DNA of 64,000 nt from Bradyrhizobium sp. CER78. Lineage in GTDB: Bacteria > Pseudomonadota > Alphaproteobacteria > Rhizobiales > Xanthobacteraceae. The stretch spans positions 286,129-350,128 of the forward strand of contig NZ_JARVWP010000009.1 of assembly GCF_029846235.1 (NCBI RefSeq). The letters are read 5' to 3'. Both the position numbers and the translations under genes were made by a program. Shown here piece by piece: positions 17,259-25,428 of this stretch (its first letter is position 1; every line of letters starts with the position of its first letter). The notes under the pieces are model-generated. The model was not told the DNA's origin. It searched no databases and saw nothing but the letters and a program-made list of their open reading frames with translations.

Positions 17259-19157
17259 CTATTTCGAATTCTTCTTGTCGTCGTCGATCTCGGTGAATTC
17301 GGCGTCGACGACATTGTCTCCGCCTGAACCCGGGGCAGCACCAGGAGCTGCCCGCGCGGCGCTCTGCATCGCCTCCGCAAGCTTCATCGAGTGCTGTTGC
17401 AAGGCATTCACCTTGGTATTGATCGTCGTGGCATCGTCGCCCTTCAACGCTTCACGCAAGTCAGACATCGCGCTTTCGATCGCGCTACGGTCCGACGCCG
17501 CGAGCTTCGAACCATGCTCGGTGACGGTCTTCTCCGTTGCGTGCAGCAGTGCTTCAGCGGTGTTCTTCGCCTCGACCGCTTCCTTCCGCTTCTTGTCCTC
17601 CGCAGCGTGGGCCTCGGCGTCCTTGACCATCTTTTCGATGTCGCTCTCCGACAGACCGCCCGATGCCTGAATCTGGATATTCTGTTCCTTGCCGGTGCCC
17701 TTGTCCTTGGCCGAGACGTTGACGATTCCGTTGGCATCGATGTCGAACGTCACCTCGATTTGCGGCACGCCTCGCGGCGCCGGAGCGATCCCGACCAGAT
17801 CGAACTGGCCGAGGAACTTGTTGTCAGAGGCCATCTCGCGCTCACCTTGGAAGACGCGGATCGTCACCGCGCTCTGGTTGTCCTCGGCGGTGGAGAAGAC
17901 CTGGCTCTTCTTAGCCGGAACCGTCGTGTTGCGCTCGATCAGCCGGGTGAACACGCCCCCCAGCGTCTCGAGGCCAAGTGACAGCGGCGTCACGTCGAGC
18001 AGCAGCACATCCTTGACGTCGCCTTGCAGGACGCCCGCCTGGATTGCCGCGCCGACGGCGACGACCTCGTCGGGATTGACGCCCTTGTGCGGCTCCTTGC
18101 CGAAGATCTTCTGCACGACTTCCTGGATCTTCGGCATGCGGGTCTGGCCGCCGACCAGCACGACTTCGTCAATATCCTTCGCCGTGAGTCCGGCATCCTT
18201 GAGGGCATTGAGGCACGGCTCGATCGTCCGCTGAACGAGGTCCTCGACCAGGGACTCGAATTTGGCGCGCGTGATCTTGACCTGAAGATGCTTTGGGCCG
18301 GAGGCATCCGCTGTGATGAACGGCAGGTTGACTTCCGTCTGGGTGACGGTGGAAAGCTCGATCTTCGCCTTTTCAGCCGCTTCCTTGAGGCGCTGAAGCG
18401 CGAGCTTGTCGTTGCGCAGATCAATGCCTTGCTGCTTCTGGAACTCGTCGGCAAGGTAGTTGACCAACCGCATGTCGAAGTCTTCGCCGCCCAGGAAGGT
18501 GTCGCCGTTGGTCGCCTTCACCTCAAACACCCCATCGCCGATATCGAGAACGGAGATGTCGAAGGTGCCGCCACCGAGATCGTAGACGGCGATCTTTGCC
18601 TGTTTCTTCTTGTCGAGTCCGTAGGCGAGCGCCGCCGCGGTGGGTTCGTTGATAATGCGCAGAACCTCGAGGCCGGCGATCTTGCCGGCGTCCTTGGTGG
18701 CCTGACGCTGCGCGTCGTTGAAATAGGCGGGAACGGTGATGACGGCCTGCGTGATCTTCTCGCCGAGATTGGCCTCGGCCGTTTCCTTCATCTTCTGCAG
18801 GATGAAGGCCGAAATCTGCGAAGGCGAATACGGCTTGCCCTCAGCCTCGACCCAGGCGTCGCCATTGGACGCCTTGATGATCTTGTAGGGGACGAGCGTC
18901 TTGTCCTTCTCGACAGTCGGATCATCGTAACGTCGGCCGATCAGGCGCTTCACCGCGAAGATAGTGTTGGTCGGATTGGTCACCGCCTGCCGCCGGGCCG
19001 GTTGCCCGACGAGACGCTCGCCGTCGGACGTGAACGCCACCACGGAAGGTGTCGTACGCGCGCCCTCGGCGTTCTCGATGATGCGCGTGTTCTTGCCATC
19101 CATCACCGCGACGCATGAATTGGTCGTCCCGAGGTCAATTCCGATCACTTTTGCCAC
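17259..19157 (-). CDS. dnaK: Hsp70 chaperone DnaK
   Basis: 632 residues, full length. Nucleotide-binding domain (1-380) with IDLGTTNSC and YDLGGGTFDIS, the conserved linker DVTPLSLGLE, substrate domain, helical lid and an acidic end (EFTEIDDDKKNSK). It is a stand-alone dnaK, with no dnaJ next to it but cbpA-cbpM further down the operon. It starts about 55 nt after the predicted sigma-54 transcription start at 19,212. I saw no CIRCE or sigma-32-like promoter. It is probably an accessory copy, since the housekeeping dnaK-dnaJ pair is usually elsewhere. Confidence 0.97.
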   Translation of the reverse strand: MAKVIGIDLGTTNSCVAVMDGKNTRIIENAEGARTTPSVVAFTSDGERLVGQPARRQAVTNPTNTIFAVKRLIGRRYDDPTVEKDKTLVPYKIIKASNGDAWVEAEGKPYSPSQISAFILQKMKETAEANLGEKITQAVITVPAYFNDAQRQATKDAGKIAGLEVLRIINEPTAAALAYGLDKKKQAKIAVYDLGGGTFDISVLDIGDGVFEVKATNGDTFLGGEDFDMRLVNYLADEFQKQQGIDLRNDKLALQRLKEAAEKAKIELSTVTQTEVNLPFITADASGPKHLQVKITRAKFESLVEDLVQRTIEPCLNALKDAGLTAKDIDEVVLVGGQTRMPKIQEVVQKIFGKEPHKGVNPDEVVAVGAAIQAGVLQGDVKDVLLLDVTPLSLGLETLGGVFTRLIERNTTVPAKKSQVFSTAEDNQSAVTIRVFQGEREMASDNKFLGQFDLVGIAPAPRGVPQIEVTFDIDANGIVNVSAKDKGTGKEQNIQIQASGGLSESDIEKMVKDAEAHAAEDKKRKEAVEAKNTAEALLHATEKTVTEHGSKLAASDRSAIESAMSDLREALKGDDATTINTKVNALQQHSMKLAEAMQSAARAAPGAAPGSGGDNVVDAEFTEIDDDKKNSK

Positions 19158-19223
19158 GTCGCGCTCCTCTGACTTTTTCGTTGATCGACAATGTGCGGCT
19201 TGCGCCTTGCGCCACTACCGTTG

Positions 19224-19327
19224 AGCAACAGATGTGCCACATCGCGACTTGCGTGATTTCAACGACTTGCGCCGCGAGATCGCGACGCGTCGGACATTTT
19301 GTCCGGAGCACGCCGGACAAACTGTCT
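19224..19327 (-). promoter_or_regulatory. composite sigma-54 promoter 4 (dnaK operon)
   Basis: Minus strand: TGGCACATCTGTTGCT (19,224-19,239); IHF-like TTTCAACGACTTG (19,257-19,269, one mismatch); dyads GGACATTTTGTCC (19,292-19,304) and GGACAAACTGTCT (19,315-19,327), centres 23 bp apart and 53 bp upstream of the -24. Confidence 0.92.
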
Positions 19328-19384
19328 ATCGGTTTAAGCGCACAAAAAGCCGTACTAACGGCGCCCGCACCGCGACCCGCGTCA

Positions 19385-19485
19385 GACAACTTGTCCAATC
19401 GACTTTGACAAAGTGTCCGCGGACCACCCCACCAACACCTTCAGCTGCTGATATGACTTGCCATGCGGATGGCACGTGTATTGCT
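19385..19485 (+). promoter_or_regulatory. composite sigma-54 promoter 5 (hsp20, divergent)
   Basis: Plus strand: dyads GACAACTTGTCC (19,385-19,396) and GACAAAGTGTCC (19,407-19,418), centres 22 bp apart, then 52 bp to a consensus -24/-12 TGGCACGTGTATTGCT (19,470-19,485). No clear IHF site in between. This pair is separate from the dnaK pair 58 bp away, so each divergent promoter has its own activator sites. Confidence 0.9.
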
Positions 19486-19539
19486 GCGATTCGATCCCGT
19501 CGACGACCTATACCGTCGCCTCGACCAGGATGGTTCACG

Positions 19540-19806
19540 ATGCTCTATGTTGACGTGAACGAGACAGATGACGAATTGCAAATCGTTGCAGAGTTGCATG
19601 GTCTAACGGCAAACGATGTAGACGTGACCGTCGAGCATGGTGTACTCACCATTATCGCAGAACGGCGGGTAAGCGATGGCCGCAATGCCGGGCGGACAAT
19701 CAGAGTCTTGAGCTCGATGCTGCTGCCTCGCTCGGTCGATGCTCATAGGCTAAATGCGTACTTCGACGACGGCGTGATGACTGTGACGTTTCCCAAGCAC
19801 CGGTAA
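19540..19806 (+). CDS. small heat-shock protein Hsp20 (alpha-crystallin), shortened N-terminus
   Basis: 88 residues from MLYVDVNETDDELQIVAELH, essentially the alpha-crystallin domain only (DVDVTVEHGVLTIIAERR, then FDDGVMTVTFPK). It lacks the usual 35-45 residue N-terminal arm and has almost no C-terminal tail. AGGA lies 10 nt before the ATG. The sigma-54 start is predicted near 19,497. In another frame the DNA just upstream reads VLLRFDPVDDLYRRLDQDG, which resembles a normal Hsp20 N-terminus. It is the only gene of the central island on the plus strand. It should hold unfolded proteins for DnaK/ClpB. Confidence 0.85.
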   Translation: MLYVDVNETDDELQIVAELHGLTANDVDVTVEHGVLTIIAERRVSDGRNAGRTIRVLSSMLLPRSVDAHRLNAYFDDGVMTVTFPKHR

Positions 19807-19870
19807 CCAAGCCAGCGGCGCTAAAATCATCGGAGCCGCCGAGTAGCTACCTGAGAAGCGAGCAGGCATT

Positions 19871-20521
19871 TCAGCTCGCCACGCCGACTTTCGCAGGCCG
19901 CAACGAACGTGATCCAATCGCGTAACCAGGCTGCACGACAGTCGTGACCGTGCCGCTTGGCACTGACGGATCCTGCACCTGGAACATGGCCTCGTGAAAG
20001 TGAGGATCAAACCGGCTTCCGGTCGGATCAAGCTTCTTGACGCCGTGCGCTTCCAATGATCGCAGCAGCTCCTTCTCCGTAAGCTCCACACCCTCGACAA
20101 ACGTTTTGAACGGGCCGGCATTGCGTCGCAGCTCTGCAGGAAGACTGGACATAGCACGTTCAAGATTGTCCGCGACGTTGACCATATCGCCCGCGAACCT
20201 GGTCACGGCATATTGCCGCATGTCGTTCAACTCGCGCTCGGCGCGCCGGCGTACATTCTCGGCGTCCGCGAGCGTCCGAAGCAGGCGGTCCTTAAGATCA
20301 ACATTTTCCGCCACAAGCCGCGCAATGGCATCATGTGCGTCTTCTGCTGTGCCCGACGGGACGCTCGCGGCATCCGGCCATTCGGAGGCCGCTTCCCTTG
20401 CAGAATCCACAGACGTCAGCTTCTCTGCGTCTTCCCCGGCCTGACGAGGCCCTCCTTGAAGATGGTGCGGGTGACTCTGTCTGTTGTAATGAGGATTCTT
20501 GGGCGGGCCGTTGTTGGTCAT
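19871..20521 (-). CDS. grpE: nucleotide exchange factor GrpE
   Basis: 216 residues. A disordered N-terminal 65 residues is followed by the long dimerising helix (LVAENVDLKDRLLRTLADAE, RRRAERELNDMRQYA) and the C-terminal beta domain ending in GYAIGSRSLRPAKVGVA. GrpE releases ADP from DnaK. The gene is separated from dnaK and lies downstream of the HdeD-like gene on the promoter at 21,276-21,378. It converges with hsp20 (64 nt apart). The His/Pro/Asn-rich start (HYNRQSHPHHLQGG) is unusual. Confidence 0.92.
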   Translation of the reverse strand: MTNNGPPKNPHYNRQSHPHHLQGGPRQAGEDAEKLTSVDSAREAASEWPDAASVPSGTAEDAHDAIARLVAENVDLKDRLLRTLADAENVRRRAERELNDMRQYAVTRFAGDMVNVADNLERAMSSLPAELRRNAGPFKTFVEGVELTEKELLRSLEAHGVKKLDPTGSRFDPHFHEAMFQVQDPSVPSGTVTTVVQPGYAIGSRSLRPAKVGVAS

Positions 20522-20604
20522 GGCAGCTCTCTTATCTCGCCGTTGATATGTCGTTTGGGGGTCGGTCGGAAGAGCTCCGTCCTTCGCGCGTCCGAGCCGG
20601 CCAT

Positions 20605-21183
20605 CTACCGCCTATCGCGAAGCTGCAGGCCCAGGCCAATCAACGTGCAGCCCTGGAAGACCAGGTCGACCGACAACAACAGACCAAGCAACCAGAGACT
20701 GTTGAGTGGCCACCCCAGGAGAAACGCCAATCCTGCGATCGCGGTGAGCAATCCGGAGGCAAACAGCCAGCCCCAGCCGCGATCGCCTCTTGCTCTAAAG
20801 CTTAGCAGCAGGCGCATGAGGCCAGACGCGATCGTGAAAACGGCCAATATGAGCGTCAGGACAAGCGAAGCGATTACTGGATCCAGAACGATTGTCGTAC
20901 CGGCCCCGGCATAGAAAACGCCGCCCAGACCCCAAAGAAAGAATCCGCGCCAGTTCTTGACCCTAAACGCATGGACGACCTGGAAAGCGCCCGCGACGAT
21001 CATCAAAACGCCGATGTAGAAGATCGTTGCGATGGTCGCCAACAGCAGATTGCTGAGAGCTCCGAAGCCCAGCACGACAAAAAGAATGCCTAGGGCGACG
21101 AACCAGCCCCACTTCTCTTGCGCTTCGGTCATCAATCCCGTGAACGCTCGCCTCGGTTCCGACATTCGAGTTGTCTGCGTCAT
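20605..21183 (-). CDS. HdeD-family membrane protein
   Basis: 192 residues from MTQTTRMSEPRRAFTGLM with six hydrophobic helices in pairs (GWFVALGILFVVLGFGAL, LLATIATIFYIGVLMIVAG and so on), the DUF308/HdeD pattern. HdeD is an inner-membrane acid-resistance protein and also a marker gene of the enterobacterial heat-resistance islands. A longer frame from 21,303 was rejected because it would start upstream of the predicted transcript start near 21,265. It heads the hdeD-grpE operon. Confidence 0.85.
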   Translation of the reverse strand: MTQTTRMSEPRRAFTGLMTEAQEKWGWFVALGILFVVLGFGALSNLLLATIATIFYIGVLMIVAGAFQVVHAFRVKNWRGFFLWGLGGVFYAGAGTTIVLDPVIASLVLTLILAVFTIASGLMRLLLSFRARGDRGWGWLFASGLLTAIAGLAFLLGWPLNSLWLLGLLLSVDLVFQGCTLIGLGLQLRDRR

Positions 21184-21275
21184 GATGAATTGCCCAGCGA
21201 TTGAGTTGTTGGCGGCTCGCTGCACACGGGCCGGCCCCGCGATGCAGACGACGACATTCTTGCCAGTGACGACAA

Positions 21276-21378
21276 CGCAATCGACGTGCCAGACCGTGAA
21301 CACCGTGATTTCAATCAGTTATGACAATCGATGTCGCTGAAGGGTCATTTTGGCCGGAATCTCTGGGACAAAATGACC
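21276..21378 (-). promoter_or_regulatory. composite sigma-54 promoter 6 (hdeD-grpE), variant dyads
   Basis: Minus strand: TGGCACGTCGATTGCG (21,276-21,291); IHF-like TTTCAATCAGTTA (21,309-21,321, one mismatch); dyads GGTCATTTTGGCC (21,343-21,355) and GGACAAAATGACC (21,366-21,378), centres 23 bp apart, 52 bp upstream. The dyads differ from the consensus by changes in half sites (GGTCA), unlike the other seven. 21,379-21,547 holds no gene. Confidence 0.85.
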
Positions 21379-21547
21379 AAAGCGCGGAAGGCTAACTCGC
21401 CGGCGGGAGCGTCTGCGATTGGCGGAATTCGGTCTATCGGCAGGGCCTCGAGTACCCGTCAACAGGGTCAGCGAGCTGCAGCTCAACGCTCAATCCGGTG
21501 CTCCTGAGCAGGATCTCCGCGGCCGGGCTCCGATGCTGGGATTCATG

Positions 21548-22741
21548 TCACGCCCCCTTCGGAACAGCCGCCGGCATCGCGTTCGTCGGATCATTGCTCG
21601 GCACCGTATCGTGAGGAAACAGCTCGATCCCCGTTGGGATCGTCTCCACGTAGAGCGACTGGCTCGGGAAGGCGAAATCGGATCCGGCCTTCTTCACGAT
21701 CGCCTTGATGGCATACGCCAGTTCCTCCTTGATCCTCAACCAATCCCCCCAAACCGTGGTGCGGGTAAAGCAGTAGACCATGAGATCAATCGACGAGTCA
21801 TTGAACTTGTCGATTCGCACGAACGCTACGGCTTCGGGTGGGTGAACGAAATCCGAACTACCGAGGATGTGCGCCTCGATCGCGTCACGGATGTCACGGA
21901 GTTGACTGGTGGTCGTACTGTAGTCGAGCCCGATGATCCAGGAAATGCGGCGGAACGTCATCTGCGAGAAGTTCGTGACGGCATTGTCCGCCAGATACGA
22001 GTTCGGAACGAATACAGGCGCTTGATCGAACCGACGGACTTTTGTCGTTCGCAGACCAATGGTCTCGACCGTGCCCTCGACAATTCCCTCGGCCAGGATC
22101 CAATCGCCGTTTCTGAAGCGCTGCTCTCCAATGATGAAGATTCCAGAGATCAAGTTCTTGAAAAGATTCTGGGCGCCCAGCGCCACCGCAACACCGACGA
22201 GCCCGAAGCTCGCCAGCACCGGTCCGACGTGAATGCCCCAGACCTCCAGGATAGCGGTAGCGCCCAGCGCAACGATGATGGCGCGTCCGACCCTGACCGT
22301 CCAGCCAATCATGGCCTTGCTGAAGATCGGCGTTTGGCCATCCAGAACAGCGCATAGCGGCCCGATCACCTCGAACAACGCCCAGAAGATCGTGAATGCG
22401 ATCAACGATTGATCGACCTGGAGAAGCCCGTCTTTGAGCCTCTGATTGGTGAGAATGAACTCGCCGATAATAAGGATGGCCAAGACGATTGGAATGGACT
22501 GGAGGTGAGGAGCAAGGGCCTCAACGATCGTTCGGTTGAGGTCTCCCTCTTTGCCCGAAGACCATGCGTGGATACGAGAGATGACAGTGCGGCTAAAGAA
22601 GCGCCGGATCAGCACCGCGATTGCAAGTATGACGATCGAAATGACGAGGTGTCCGACAGTGAGGTCCAGGATGCTTCGCTGCCAGAAGGAAAGAAAGATC
22701 GTCCAGAGTGCCGACAGATCGTAATTCGCGGTATGTGTCAT
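21548..22741 (-). CDS. mechanosensitive channel, MscS family
   Basis: 397 residues from MTHTANYDLSALWTIF. Four to five transmembrane helices; the pore helix is visible in LASFGLVGVAVALGAQNLFKNLISGIFII, quoted here in part as GLVGVAVALGAQNLFKNL, followed by the beta domain (GDWILAEGIVEGTVETIGLRTTKV). It opens under membrane tension to release solutes on osmotic downshock. It follows the cio genes by about 95 nt and may end that long operon. The start is uncertain; an upstream in-frame codon at 22,798 exists. The C-terminal 100 residues form the usual alpha/beta cytoplasmic cage. Confidence 0.88.
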   Translation of the reverse strand: MTHTANYDLSALWTIFLSFWQRSILDLTVGHLVISIVILAIAVLIRRFFSRTVISRIHAWSSGKEGDLNRTIVEALAPHLQSIPIVLAILIIGEFILTNQRLKDGLLQVDQSLIAFTIFWALFEVIGPLCAVLDGQTPIFSKAMIGWTVRVGRAIIVALGATAILEVWGIHVGPVLASFGLVGVAVALGAQNLFKNLISGIFIIGEQRFRNGDWILAEGIVEGTVETIGLRTTKVRRFDQAPVFVPNSYLADNAVTNFSQMTFRRISWIIGLDYSTTTSQLRDIRDAIEAHILGSSDFVHPPEAVAFVRIDKFNDSSIDLMVYCFTRTTVWGDWLRIKEELAYAIKAIVKKAGSDFAFPSQSLYVETIPTGIELFPHDTVPSNDPTNAMPAAVPKGA

Positions 22742-22835
22742 TTGGGAACGTGCCGAAGCCGACGATGCTTTCCCGCTATGTTCGCTGCTTCGCAACAAGC
22801 GGTACGGTTTGGAAATCAGGATGAATGGAGGGGGA

Positions 22836-22949
22836 CTAACGTAGCCACAATCTGATCACGCCAGAGACGAAGCCGACCGCCACAACGCTTGCGGTCCAGA
22901 TCACGGCCATCCACATGAGCCGTTGCCATAGCGGAAGCCGCGCCTGCAT
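22836..22949 (-). CDS. DUF2474 small subunit of cyanide-insensitive oxidase (CioZ/CydX-like)
   Basis: A 37-residue single-span membrane protein (starts MQARLPLWQRLMWMAVIWTA) whose ATG overlaps the cioB stop (TGATG). The family DUF2474 sits after cioAB genes and plays the part of CydX in bd oxidases, stabilising the hemes. Length, a single helix with Trp/Arg ends, and coupling all fit. It is short enough to be missed by usual gene calling. Confidence 0.85.
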   Translation of the reverse strand: MQARLPLWQRLMWMAVIWTASVVAVGFVSGVIRLWLR

Positions 22950-23953
22950 CAGTGATATCCTGCGGTGCCGACCTTGCCGCGAAACACCCAGTAGGCCCAA
23001 CCCGTGTAGGCAAGGATGAGCGGAATAATCACGCAGGCACCCACCAGCATGAACAACTGGCTCTCGACCGGTGCCGCGGCATCCCAGATCGTAACCGCGC
23101 GTGGAACAGCGTAAGGATAGATGCTGATTCCGAGCCCGATGAAGCTCAGCAGGAAGAGGGCCAGCGCCATGAGGAACGGCAGCCGCTCGAACTCACGCTT
23201 CAGGCTCCAGAAGAAGGTTACCGCGCAGATCAGAACCAACAGCGGCACCTGGGCCGTCAACAAGACGCCGGGCATCGCGAACCATCGCCGCCAGTAATCA
23301 TAGTCGAGAAACGGTGTCATCGCGCTGACGGCCCCCAGCGCCAGAAGCGTACCGGCGCCGAGCCAGAAGGCGGCACGGCGCGCGTGACGTTGGCTCGTCC
23401 CCTCCGTCTTCCAGATCAGCCACGTTGCGCCGAGCAGCGCATAACCGATCACGACCGCGACGCCGGTCAGGATGCTGAACGGGCTGAGCCAGTCGAGCCA
23501 ACCACCGGCATAGGCATCATTGACGACGTGGATACCCTGCAGAATTGCCCCGAGAGTCACGCCTTGCGCAAAGGCGGCCACCAGGGAGCCCAACCAGAAC
23601 GAGATGTCCCACAATGGCCGATGCCCTGGATCGCGCCAGCGGAATTCAAAGGCGACGCCACGGAAGACAAGCCCGAGCAGCATGGCAATCATCAACGGAT
23701 ATGTGGCCGGAAGGATGATCGCATAGGCGAGCGGAAACGCCGCCAACAGACCGCCGCCGCCCATCACCAGCCACGTCTCGTTGCCATCCCAGACCGGCGC
23801 GATCGAATTCATGGCCTGGTCGCGCTCGTCGCCGACCGCGAAGCTCGGGAACAGAATTCCGATGCCGAGGTCGAACCCGTCCATGACGACGTAGGCCATC
23901 ACCGCAAAGCCGATAATGGCTGCCCAGAAGGTGGTAAGGTCGATGCTGTACAT
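22949..23953 (-). CDS. cioB: cyanide-insensitive bd-type oxidase subunit II
   Basis: 334 residues with eight or nine transmembrane helices, starting MYSIDLTTFWAAIIGFAVMA and with FDLGIGILFP, a CydB/CioB hallmark. It pairs with CioA to form a quinol oxidase in the inner membrane. Its start follows the cioA stop by 4 nt, and its stop overlaps the start of the DUF2474 gene. Regulation from the csbD promoter would link oxidase production to the island stress signal. Confidence 0.93.
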   Translation of the reverse strand: MYSIDLTTFWAAIIGFAVMAYVVMDGFDLGIGILFPSFAVGDERDQAMNSIAPVWDGNETWLVMGGGGLLAAFPLAYAIILPATYPLMIAMLLGLVFRGVAFEFRWRDPGHRPLWDISFWLGSLVAAFAQGVTLGAILQGIHVVNDAYAGGWLDWLSPFSILTGVAVVIGYALLGATWLIWKTEGTSQRHARRAAFWLGAGTLLALGAVSAMTPFLDYDYWRRWFAMPGVLLTAQVPLLVLICAVTFFWSLKREFERLPFLMALALFLLSFIGLGISIYPYAVPRAVTIWDAAAPVESQLFMLVGACVIIPLILAYTGWAYWVFRGKVGTAGYH

Positions 23954-23957
23954 GGCC

Positions 23958-25370
23958 TCACTCCGCCGCGGTCAGAGGTACGCCGACGCTGCGCGCCGGG
24001 GTAATACCTGCAGCGCGCTGCGGTACCTTGGGCGGCTCCTTCTCGCCCGGAGCGGGCGGCTTCGCCATCAGGCGCAGGAGATAGTAGGTGCCGGCGCCGA
24101 AGGCTGCGAAGTACACCAGCACGAAAGCGACAAGCGAGGCCGCCACCGCCGGCGCAGCCAACGGCGAATGCGATTCCGCCGTTCGCAACAGCCCATAGAC
24201 CGTGAACGGCTGCCGACCGACCTCCGTCGTCACCCATCCAGCGATCACCGCGACAAAGCCGGCCGGTCCGAGCGCGACACAGGCACGATGCAACCAGGCC
24301 CAGTCGTAAAGCCTTCCCCGGAAGCGCGCGAGCAGGCTCCAGAAACCGACAGCGAGCATCGCAAATCCAAGGCCGACCATGATCCGGAACGACCAGAACA
24401 CGATCGGCACCGGCGGCCATTGATCCCTGGGGAAGTCGCTGAGCCCCGGCAGGGGTGCGTCCGGATCATGTTTGAGGATCAGCGATCCCAGGCGCGGCAC
24501 TTCGAGCTTGTAATGGACCTGCGCTGCCGCGTTGCTCGGGAAGCCGAAGAGGATAAGCGACGCGCCATCGGGACTGGGTTCGTAATGACCTTCCATGGCC
24601 AGAACCTTGGCGGGTTGATGTTCCAACGTGTTGAGTCCGTGAGCGTCACCCGCGAGGATCTGGATCGGGGTCACGATCACGGCCATCCACATCGCCATCG
24701 AAAACATCTTGCGCGCGCCGAAATTGGTGCGGTCCCGCAGCAAATGCCAGGCGCCCACTCCGCCGACCACGAACGCCGTCGTCAGATAGGCCGCGATCAC
24801 GGTGTGGACGAGGCGATACGGAAAACTCGCAGTGAAGATGATCGGGATCCAGGATCCGGCGGGCACGAACTGGTCCTTCGCATTGATCGCAAATCCCGCG
24901 GGCGTCTGCATCCAGCTGTTCACGGCAATGATCCAGGTTGCCGAGATCAGCGTCCCGAGCGCGACCATGCACGTTGCGAAGAAATGAAGACCTTTGCCGA
25001 CCTTGCTCATGCCGAACAGCATGACGCCGAGGAACCCGGCCTCCAGAAAGAAGGCCGTCATCACCTCATAGGCCATGAGCGGCCCGATGATCGGTCCAGC
25101 CCGCGTAGAGAATACCGACCAATTCGTACCGAACTGATATGAGAGCACCACCCCCGAGACGACACCCATTCCGAACACAACGGCGAAGATCTTCAGCCAG
25201 TAGCGGAACAGGTTGGCATAGACGCCCTGCCCGGTCTTCAGCCACAACGCCTCGAGCACCATCAGATAGCTCGCAAGCCCGATCGAGAACGACGGAAATA
25301 TGAAATGGAACGAGACGGTGAACGCAAACTGGGCACGTGCCAGAATCACCGCATCGAGATTGTCCAGCAA
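23958..25370 (-). CDS. cioA: cyanide-insensitive bd-type oxidase subunit I
   Basis: 470 residues, CydA family with the short Q-loop typical of CioA. Heme ligands are seen in the N-terminal helix (FHFIFPSFSIGLA) and in the conserved KVGKGLHFFATCMVALG and NSWMQTPAG regions. It oxidises quinol and reduces oxygen to water without pumping protons, and is resistant to cyanide and probably nitric oxide. The start is a TTG with AAGGAGGGG 4 nt before it. It follows the YdeP-like gene by 58 nt. Confidence 0.93.
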   Translation of the reverse strand: MLDNLDAVILARAQFAFTVSFHFIFPSFSIGLASYLMVLEALWLKTGQGVYANLFRYWLKIFAVVFGMGVVSGVVLSYQFGTNWSVFSTRAGPIIGPLMAYEVMTAFFLEAGFLGVMLFGMSKVGKGLHFFATCMVALGTLISATWIIAVNSWMQTPAGFAINAKDQFVPAGSWIPIIFTASFPYRLVHTVIAAYLTTAFVVGGVGAWHLLRDRTNFGARKMFSMAMWMAVIVTPIQILAGDAHGLNTLEHQPAKVLAMEGHYEPSPDGASLILFGFPSNAAAQVHYKLEVPRLGSLILKHDPDAPLPGLSDFPRDQWPPVPIVFWSFRIMVGLGFAMLAVGFWSLLARFRGRLYDWAWLHRACVALGPAGFVAVIAGWVTTEVGRQPFTVYGLLRTAESHSPLAAPAVAASLVAFVLVYFAAFGAGTYYLLRLMAKPPAPGEKEPPKVPQRAAGITPARSVGVPLTAAE

Positions 25371-25428
25371 TGTCCCCTCCTTGCCTCAGGATAAAAGTCC
25401 CGGTACTTCGTCACCGGCATCCGGCCGA

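Noticed and set aside
19158..19224. CIRCE operator before dnaK
   Set aside because: No TTAGCACTC-N9-GAGTGCTAA-like repeat is found; the dyads present are the GGACAANNTGTCC type.
19486..19540. ROSE-type RNA thermometer before hsp20
   Set aside because: The leader between the predicted start and ATG is only about 45 nt and shows no ROSE-like UYGCU anti-ribosome-site pairing.
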